NCBI GenBank assembly: GCA_012522165.1 | Contig: JAAYKZ010000123.1 | Span: forward strand, 1 to 10,992 | Length of the DNA: 10,992 nucleotides | DNA from: Clostridiales bacterium | GTDB lineage: Bacteria > Bacillota > Clostridia > Caldicoprobacterales > UBA3941 | Direction: 5' to 3' | In this document: piece after piece, positions 6,632 to 10,992 of the stretch | Layout: the number at the start of each line of letters is the position of its first letter | How positions within the stretch are numbered: the first letter of the stretch is position 1 | Position numbers and translations under genes: made by a program | Notes under the pieces: model-generated | Seen by the model: the letters and a program-made list of their open reading frames with translations, nothing else | The model's database searches: none | What the model was told of the DNA's origin: nothing

Positions 6632-7657
6632 TCATGCTTTCAGCCACTTGTCCAGCCAATCATAAGCCTTAGCTCCAGATATTTCGTGCTGTCCATCAAA
6701 AAAGTCTGAATCTATTTTATCCTGGGCATCTAAAAATTCATATATCTTTTTTACCTTTGCAAATGCTCTTTTTGTAGCTTCAATAGGAAAAATGGGATCT
6801 GATGTTCCCGATTCAATAAGTAGTGGTCGTGGAGCAATCAAACCTAAGATGTCCGGCATCTCTGCATGATTTACCAGCCCTGGCACAAAATTATCTACAC
6901 AATGCCAAATAGACATAACGCTATCCTTAAATGTATTGGTATAGCCACTAATTATCGCTGCTTTTATTCTTTCATCCAAAGCAGTAGTAAAGCCACATAC
7001 CAAACCTCCACCAGATATACCCATACACCCAATCCTATTAATATCTACATCATCTCTAGTCTCCAAATAATCTATGGTACGTATAGTGTCATAAACTCTT
7101 AGCCCAGCCATGGTCTTACCCAGCATTAATAGATAAGTAGATATCATATGACAAGAGCTTTCGTTGGGTTCTTTGTTCCTATCTTGTTCCAAACGTCGAT
7201 CCCCAAATCCTAATAGTTCAGGGGCAATAACTAAAAAGCCTCTTTTGGCAAGCTCTAGGGCAAAATTCTTTTGATAGCCAGGCTCTGAAAGATTATCCGT
7301 TCCATCTGGATTTAATCCTACTATTTCCTTGCTTCCATATCCATGCCCATGACAAGCAATTATGGCAGGAAGTTTCTCATCTGACTTCTTAGGCTTTAAT
7401 ACGTAAGCAGGTATTGGTAAATCTATGTCAGAATCATACACAATTCTTTGGAGCAAATAGTCTGGATAGTCCTTTTCCTCTACAATCCTGGGATTTAGTT
7501 GGCTTCTGTTCTTAGGAAAGCCCCCTAAAACCCTGGTAAATACTTCTCTCAAACCATCTCGCCATCTATAGTATTCATCCATATGACGAACATCAAAATT
7601 AAACTTAGGTTTGGTACTTTCATATAGATTCTCTAAATATTTATCCGGACCCCACAT
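6632..7657 (-). CDS. Alpha/beta hydrolase, acetyl xylan esterase / dienelactone hydrolase type
   Basis: This is a 341-residue predicted cytoplasmic esterase with no signal peptide. The alpha/beta-hydrolase parts appear in order: the oxyanion-side HGHGYG (103-108), the nucleophile elbow GISGG with S215, the acid D287 in SGTSDPIF, and the base H324 in DGQHEISG, so the triad is complete. An N-terminal stretch of about 90 residues before the first core strand is usual for the Abhydrolase_7/AXE1-like group. Members remove acyl groups from sugars or act on related esters; the exact substrate is not readable. A GGGAGGGAG ribosome site precedes the ATG. It lies on the same strand as the upstream sugar genes but is separated from them by a hairpin and a 195-base gap. 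Deacetylation of an imported sugar fits the context but is inferred. Confidence 0.82.
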   Translation of the reverse strand: MWGPDKYLENLYESTKPKFNFDVRHMDEYYRWRDGLREVFTRVLGGFPKNRSQLNPRIVEEKDYPDYLLQRIVYDSDIDLPIPAYVLKPKKSDEKLPAIIACHGHGYGSKEIVGLNPDGTDNLSEPGYQKNFALELAKRGFLVIAPELLGFGDRRLEQDRNKEPNESSCHMISTYLLMLGKTMAGLRVYDTIRTIDYLETRDDVDINRIGCMGISGGGLVCGFTTALDERIKAAIISGYTNTFKDSVMSIWHCVDNFVPGLVNHAEMPDILGLIAPRPLLIESGTSDPIFPIEATKRAFAKVKKIYEFLDAQDKIDSDFFDGQHEISGAKAYDWLDKWLKA

Positions 7658-7736
7658 GTTGCTCCCTCCCCATTACAATTACACTGTTTATTTACTACCC
7701 TATTCTACACACAATTTCTAAATTCCTGCTTTATAC

Positions 7737-7764
7737 ATTATATAAATCAATTAATGAATTAATG
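7737..7764 (-). promoter_or_regulatory. Possible esterase promoter region with tandem 8-bp repeats
   Basis: On the minus strand a TATAAT box (7737-7742) lies about 80 bases before the esterase ATG. Directly upstream are two abutting perfect copies of AATTAATG as written on the plus strand (7749-7756 and 7757-7764), covering the spacer and -35 zone. No good -35 box is present at 16-18 bases, so this could be an activator-dependent promoter, an operator, or simply AT-rich sequence. Confidence 0.3.
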
Positions 7765-7818
7765 TTATCAAGTTACTTTTTTATAAATTTCTTTATATAA
7801 CACCAAATATAGCACCAA

Positions 7819-7847
7819 GGGCTTACTCAAAGTTTTTGAGTAAGCCC
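7819..7847 (-). terminator. Strong hairpin after the second isomerase gene
   Basis: GGGCTTACTCAA (7819-7830) pairs perfectly with TTGAGTAAGCCC (7836-7847), 12 bp around a 5-base loop. It begins 5 bases beyond the TAA of the minus-strand isomerase gene. Neither strand has a proper T run after it, so it may terminate weakly or instead protect the 3' end of the upstream message. Confidence 0.6.
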
Positions 7848-7852
7848 CTATC

Positions 7853-8683
7853 TTATAGCTTTTCTAAAATATCCTCTAGTAGAGCCTTGGCCTTTAAAAT
7901 ATCTTCCTTTTGCTGAGGACCGGATATTTCGCGTTCAATTATGAGTGCTCCGTTATAATTATGCTCTTTAAGCTTTTGTATCAATACAGGAAAATCCACC
8001 ATTCCCTCCCCTACGGGAGTTTCTTTGCCTAAACGACGTCCATCTGTTGGATACAATCCGTCCTTTACGTGTACCCCTCTTATATAATCACCATACATAT
8101 CAACTGCATCCTGAGGATTGCCTTTACCATACATTAAAAGGTTTGCTGGATCCAGGTTAATGCCCAAATTATCCAGGCCAATATCCTGAATAGTTCTTAG
8201 CAATGTAATAGGCGTCTCTTGTCCAGTTTCAAAGTTAAAGTACAAACCTAGTTTCTTACAGTATTGGGCTACATCCCTTATGATCATTACAGTCTCCATA
8301 TATTCAGTAGTAGATGGATTTTCTGGAATAAAACCCACATGGGTTGTAATATCGGTTATACCTATTAGCTTTGCAAAATCAGCGCCTTTTTTTAGGGCTT
8401 CCATTCGCTCAAACCTAAATTCCTTAGGCACCAATCCCAAAGTTGAAGGCCCGTCTATAAAATCCCATATTCTAGGGCCTGGCCAGCCAACCCATAAGCT
8501 AGAAATTCTAATGTCATGTTCAGCTATCATAGTTTTAATCTTTTTAGCATTTTCCTCAGTGAAGTATTCGCTATTCCAACCATTAAGCTGGCAGGCATTT
8601 AAACCCAGATCTTTTAGTTCCTGAACACCATTTTCTAATAAATTTTCTAAGGGTATTATTACACCAATATCAAGATTATACAC
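7853..8683 (-). CDS. Sugar phosphate isomerase/epimerase (AP_endonuc_2-like TIM barrel), second copy
   Basis: This 276-residue protein belongs to the xylose-isomerase-like TIM-barrel superfamily, cytoplasmic enzymes that isomerise or epimerise sugars or cyclitols with a divalent metal. Likely metal ligands are E152 (FNFETGQE), D178 (NLDPANLLMYG), H205 (GVHVKDG) and E250 (LIIEREISG), all on the expected barrel strands. The start is GTG (8681-8683), with a near-perfect AGGAGGT site 7 bases upstream. The stop of the interrupted oxidoreductase frame overlaps that site. It probably belongs to one operon with the oxidoreductase and the first isomerase. It shares little sequence with the first isomerase beyond the fold motifs, so the two are likely to catalyse different steps. 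The exact substrate is unknown. Confidence 0.85.
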   Translation of the reverse strand: MYNLDIGVIIPLENLLENGVQELKDLGLNACQLNGWNSEYFTEENAKKIKTMIAEHDIRISSLWVGWPGPRIWDFIDGPSTLGLVPKEFRFERMEALKKGADFAKLIGITDITTHVGFIPENPSTTEYMETVMIIRDVAQYCKKLGLYFNFETGQETPITLLRTIQDIGLDNLGINLDPANLLMYGKGNPQDAVDMYGDYIRGVHVKDGLYPTDGRRLGKETPVGEGMVDFPVLIQKLKEHNYNGALIIEREISGPQQKEDILKAKALLEDILEKL

Positions 8684-8690
8684 TATCAGC

Positions 8691-8697
8691 TACCTCC
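8691..8697 (-). promoter_or_regulatory. Ribosome binding site for the GTG-started isomerase, overlapping the upstream stop
   Basis: AGGAGGT on the minus strand sits 7 bases before the GTG start. The TAG at 8697-8699, which ends the full oxidoreductase frame, overlaps its first base. This overlap is typical of coupled genes and shows the original oxidoreductase extended to this point. Confidence 0.75.
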
Positions 8698-9719
8698 TAA
8701 AGCTCTATTAACTTACCTAACTGGTCTGCTGACTCTTGCTCTGCATTGGCTATCCTTATTGTTTCCATAGTACTATGAACATCTGCTACCTCTATGGGAG
8801 TATCGTCCATAATTGCTTGGGCAAAGTATTTAATTTCTCTATAGTATCCTGAGCCCTTTTATAGTTCTGGAACAAAGGATTTACCATCATGGGGATATAC
8901 AGTCAGTTTTCCACCTTCATATATGAGGGTACCTTTCTCAAAGTTTACCCTAAAGGTCATGGCAAATCCAAAATCCTTGCTGTTTATAGTCCAATCATCC
9001 TGGGCATTGACAGCCATATCATCGTATATATAGTTGGTAGAAACAGCATCATAGCCGCTACCTGGAAATACGTTTCGGCCTACAGTAGAAACCTGTTTGG
9101 GAGTGCCAAATAACCAATTTATAACATCAACATCATGAATATGTTGATCTAGTAGTACCCCACCACTTTTTTCCTTATTAAGGAGCCAGTTTTCATAGGA
9201 CCATCTAGGAGTTGTGCCGCCTCTAAAGAAATAGGCGCTGACCACCTTCCCATATTCCTTGCTATCAACACATTTCTTAAGATACTCATACTCAGGCCAA
9301 AATCTTAGACATTGGGCTATCATTAACTTTTTATTATTAGCTTTAGCTGCATCAATCATAGCCTGACATTCTTCTGTGTTTAGGGCCATGGGCTTTTCAC
9401 ACAATACATGGATGCCTTTATTTAAAGCTTTTATGGTAGCCTCAGCATGTAGATAGGTGGGAAGAGCTATATCGATATAATCCAGGTCTTCTTTTTCTAG
9501 CATTTCATCATAATCGGTGTATAGGTTATACTTAGAAAAATCGTACTTTAGATTACCTACATCTAGGTTGCCAGGCAAAAACTTGCCTTCAAACTTATCC
9601 TTGTCCACATCACATATTGCCACTAACTTTACAGGAAAACCTTCTTCTTCCAACTGCATATAAATATCCAAGTGGCCTCTGCCCATAAAACCTATACCAA
9701 CTAAACCTACTTTTAACAT
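8697..9719 (-). pseudogene. Gfo/Idh/MocA family oxidoreductase interrupted by an in-frame TAA
   Basis: The open part (8859-9719) encodes 286 residues. These include the N-terminal Rossmann motif VGIGFMGRGH (7-16), the family signature CEKP (107-110) and the catalytic-site region LLDQHIHDVD, with D191 and H195. A TAA at 8859-8861 stops translation after SFVPEL. The same frame then continues for 53 codons (KGSGYYREIKYFAQAI and onward, ending ADQLGKLIEL) to a TAG at 8697-8699. This tail is the usual C-terminal helix region, and 340 residues is the normal family length. It is therefore one gene with a nonsense codon, not a frameshift. The intact enzyme would be an NAD(P)-dependent sugar or cyclitol dehydrogenase. 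The ATG has an AGGGAGGA site. A truncated product might still fold partly; a sequencing error is also possible. Confidence 0.8.
8859..8861 (-). other. Premature in-frame TAA in the oxidoreductase gene
   Basis: Minus-strand codons read CCA GAA CTA TAA AAG GGC TCA. The frame is unchanged on both sides, so a single substitution from a sense codon (for example GAA, CAA, AAA or TTA) explains it. UAA has no known amino-acid recoding in bacteria with the standard code, which makes programmed insertion unlikely. Confidence 0.85.
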
Positions 9720-9760
9720 TTATATTCCTCCCTATATAATTATCTCATTTTACATATTGT

Positions 9761-9800
9761 AATAGCCTAACAGTTATCATTTTACTAACTAATGGCTATT
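9761..9800 (-). other. Intercistronic stem-loop between first isomerase and oxidoreductase genes
   Basis: Outer arms AATAGCC (9761-9767) and GGCTATT (9794-9800) pair perfectly. Inner arms AGTTA (9772-9776) and TAACT (9786-9790) add five more pairs, separated by a small internal loop. No T run follows on the minus strand, so it resembles an RNA-processing or stability element more than a terminator. It lies in the 99-base gap between the two genes. Confidence 0.45.
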
Positions 9801-9818
9801 GAAAAGTGAACAGCTAAA

Positions 9819-10655
9819 TTATCTGCCCAAAATTCTGTCCATAGCAATGGAAGTAGTATATATGGTTTGATCAGGGTAATTTTTATAGATTCCCATCTCT
9901 GCAATTACATAATCGTCGTATCCTACCTTTTCTAACTGCTCCATTACCCCAGGGTAGTTTACATCACCGGATAGTAGATCCACAAAGCCGTTAATATTGC
10001 CAACCCTGGCTTTGAAGTCTTTAAAATGAACTTTTTTGATCCGGCTTCCTAATATCTTTATCCAATGCTCAGGATATCCAGAATAAACTACATTGCCAAC
10101 ATCAAAATATGCTCCAACATAGGGGCTGTCTATTTTGTCTATATAATCCCTCATTTCAAGAGGGGATAGCAAGAATTTATTCCATACATTTTCTAGGCCA
10201 ATATTTACCTTTACCTTCTCGGCATATTCCTTAAGCTGAGTTAATGCTTCCAAAGAGCGATCATAAGCTACATCATACTCTGTCACTTCACAGCCAGGTA
10301 TAAAGTCTGCCCCTACAAGGCCGGGAACAACCAGTATGGTATCAGCACCCAAAAGGGCTGCAGCATCTAGCTGTTTTTTTACTATATCCATAGACTTTTT
10401 CCTAATTTCTTCATTGGAACTAGTCAAAGGATATTTCCAGTAAAGGCCACTGGCTAAACTTGGAGTATCCAGGCCTTCCCCCTCTGCTATGCGCTTTATC
10501 TCCCTAATTTCATCATCGCTGCTTTCTAAAGTTATTACTCCTGTTTCATCAAGGGCAAATTCAATGCCATCATAACCTGCATCCTTTGCCATATTGATAT
10601 ATTCCCTGGCAGATAGCCCACCTCTAAAAGACCAGATGTTAATTCCTTTTTTCAC
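9819..10655 (-). CDS. Sugar phosphate isomerase/epimerase (AP_endonuc_2-like TIM barrel), first copy
   Basis: This TIM-barrel protein resembles L-ribulose-5-phosphate 3-epimerase and hydroxypyruvate-isomerase-like enzymes. I choose the GTG at 10653-10655 (278 residues), because an AAGAGGTG site lies 6 bases upstream and relatives begin (M)KKGINIWSF. A TTG 18 bases earlier is open but has no suitable site. Likely metal ligands are E155 (IGLENVWNKF), D185 (AYFDVGN), H210 (KKVHFKDF) and E253 (VIAEMG). The match to the epimerase type is strongest in the stretch from ENVWNKFLLSPLEMR to HWIKILG. It is the first gene of the minus-strand sugar operon and divergent from a probable AraC-type regulator. 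The superfamily is firm; the substrate, a pentulose phosphate or another keto sugar, is not determined. Confidence 0.87.
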   Translation of the reverse strand: MKKGINIWSFRGGLSAREYINMAKDAGYDGIEFALDETGVITLESSDDEIREIKRIAEGEGLDTPSLASGLYWKYPLTSSNEEIRKKSMDIVKKQLDAAALLGADTILVVPGLVGADFIPGCEVTEYDVAYDRSLEALTQLKEYAEKVKVNIGLENVWNKFLLSPLEMRDYIDKIDSPYVGAYFDVGNVVYSGYPEHWIKILGSRIKKVHFKDFKARVGNINGFVDLLSGDVNYPGVMEQLEKVGYDDYVIAEMGIYKNYPDQTIYTTSIAMDRILGR

Positions 10656-10661
10656 TAATAA

Positions 10662-10669
10662 CACCTCTT
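10662..10669 (-). promoter_or_regulatory. Ribosome binding site deciding the GTG start of the first isomerase
   Basis: Minus-strand AAGAGGTG ends 6 bases before the GTG at 10653-10655. It lies downstream of the longer TTG start at 10671-10673, so it cannot serve that start. Confidence 0.65.
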
Positions 10670-10688
10670 CCAAAAATCTTTCTATGCA

Positions 10689-10716
10689 AGTATACTCTAT
10701 ATTTGATTTTGTCCAA
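10689..10716 (-). promoter_or_regulatory. Promoter for the sugar-catabolism operon
   Basis: On the minus strand TTGGAC (10711-10716) and TATACT (10689-10694) are 16 bases apart. Transcription would begin near 10682, leaving a short leader of about 27 bases before the GTG start. The -10 box is good; the -35 box matches TTGACA only in part, which would fit activator dependence. Confidence 0.45.
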
Positions 10717-10748
10717 TAGCTTTGATAAAATTACAATGACAATGCAAC

Positions 10749-10762
10749 TAGTATATATACTA
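10749..10762. promoter_or_regulatory. 14-bp perfect palindrome, operator candidate between divergent genes
   Basis: TAGTATATATACTA is perfectly self-complementary and sits between the sugar operon promoter and the divergent regulator gene. It could be an operator, or, on the plus strand, its TATATA with TTACAA (10731-10736) at 17-base spacing could be the regulator's promoter. Its AT-only centre reduces the weight of the symmetry. Confidence 0.35.
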
Positions 10763-10805
10763 CATCAAGTAATATTTTTTTTATATACAAAAGAAGTCTT
10801 CTTTT

Positions 10806-10823
10806 TTATGATTTTAGTCATAA
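10806..10823. promoter_or_regulatory. Inverted repeat TTATGA-N6-TCATAA upstream of the regulator gene
   Basis: The two 6-base arms (10806-10811 and 10818-10823) are perfect reverse complements with a 6-base spacer. They lie 25 bases before the ATG of the regulator, within its likely leader. It may be an autoregulatory site or a small RNA hairpin; no direct support exists for either. Confidence 0.3.
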
Positions 10824-10848
10824 CTTTTGAAAGGTGAGAAAAATATAG

Positions 10849-10992
10849 ATGGGAGATAATATTAAAGCCATTTATCCAATGATTGAGCTAGAAAACACAA
10901 TTGAAATTGAGAAAATTGTGAGCATTTATTACTTCGAATATGCAAAAGATTTTGTTTTCAAGGGCGAAAAACATGATTTCTGGGAATTTTTA
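10849..10992 (+). CDS. Probable AraC-family transcriptional regulator, N-terminal part (cut by window edge)
   Basis: The frame from the ATG at 10849 stays open for 48 codons to the edge, with an AAGGTGAG site (10831-10838) 10 bases upstream. The end of the visible protein, KDFVFKGEKHDFWEFL, resembles the start of the cupin-like sensing domain of AraC-family regulators, where a HDFWEFxYVDKGE-type strand is common. The DNA-binding domain would be off the window, so the family call rests on this short motif and on context: a divergent gene next to a sugar operon is the usual place for such a regulator. It would bind a sugar ligand and control the minus-strand operon. It could be another cupin protein. 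Confidence 0.6.
   Translation, partial: MGDNIKAIYPMIELENTIEIEKIVSIYYFEYAKDFVFKGEKHDFWEFL

Noticed and set aside
8700..8858. A separate small gene or true intergenic region after the oxidoreductase stop
   Set aside because: The minus-strand frame is continuous with the oxidoreductase and encodes its family C-terminus; the only internal ATG has no ribosome site.
8697..8861. Programmed recoding (selenocysteine or pyrrolysine) at the internal stop
   Set aside because: Those use TGA and TAG; this codon is TAA, and no cysteine or lysine catalytic position is expected there.
8280..9113. Plus-strand open frames of 114 and 74 codons (8280-8624 and 8889-9113)
   Set aside because: They run antisense to the second isomerase and the oxidoreductase; no ribosome site or recognisable domain.
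10770..10808. T-rich tract with AAAGAAG/CTTCTTT as a terminator
   Set aside because: The symmetry has almost no loop and only A-T-rich pairs, and no gene ends near it on either strand in the right orientation.

Overview
The window suggests a spore-forming, low-GC Firmicute, most likely a clostridial anaerobe. The DNA is AT-rich, AGGAGG-type ribosome binding sites are strong, GTG and TTG starts occur, and a spore-coat CotF-family gene enters from the left edge. I cannot place it at genus level from sequence alone. Nothing looks like a phage, insertion sequence, CRISPR array, tRNA or rRNA.

Left part (1-1319): the 3' portion of a CotF/ferritin-like spore coat gene is cut by the window edge. Its reading frame is open from base 3, so the ATG at 114 is internal. 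It converges on a gene for an ANT(6)/AadE-type aminoglycoside nucleotidyltransferase. Both share one bidirectional hairpin terminator, which also contains the last codons of the transferase gene.

Middle (1320-6603): this is a divergent two-component/ABC transporter module. On the minus strand, an ABC ATPase, two ABC-2 permeases (overlapping by 14 bases) and the nucleotidyltransferase form a tight four-gene run. On the plus strand, a HisKA_3/DesK-like sensor kinase is followed by a NarL/LuxR-type response regulator. The intergenic region holds a perfect ATGACA-AA-TGTCAT palindrome just upstream of a good kinase promoter, and a pair of 9-bp direct repeats one 21-bp step apart. The likely logic is that the kinase senses a membrane-active compound or envelope signal, the regulator binds the palindrome, and the exporter operon plus the drug-modifying enzyme respond.

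Right part (6632-10992): a carbohydrate-catabolism locus lies on the minus strand, read right to left. It consists of a TIM-barrel sugar phosphate isomerase/epimerase, a Gfo/Idh/MocA NAD(P)-dependent oxidoreductase, a second TIM-barrel isomerase and, after a hairpin, an acetyl-xylan-esterase-type alpha/beta hydrolase. A divergent gene whose first 48 residues look like an AraC-family regulator leaves the right edge. Together they suggest uptake-linked breakdown of an acylated plant sugar or glycoside through oxidation and isomerisation.

The strongest anomaly is in the oxidoreductase. An in-frame TAA (8859-8861) truncates it at 286 residues, yet the same frame continues for 53 more codons of clear family C-terminus and stops inside the ribosome binding site of the next gene. 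I do not see a clearly undescribed system. The best candidates for a second look are this interrupted oxidoreductase, the sugar cluster's possible keto-sugar chemistry, and the resistance-like enzyme attached to a regulated ABC exporter.
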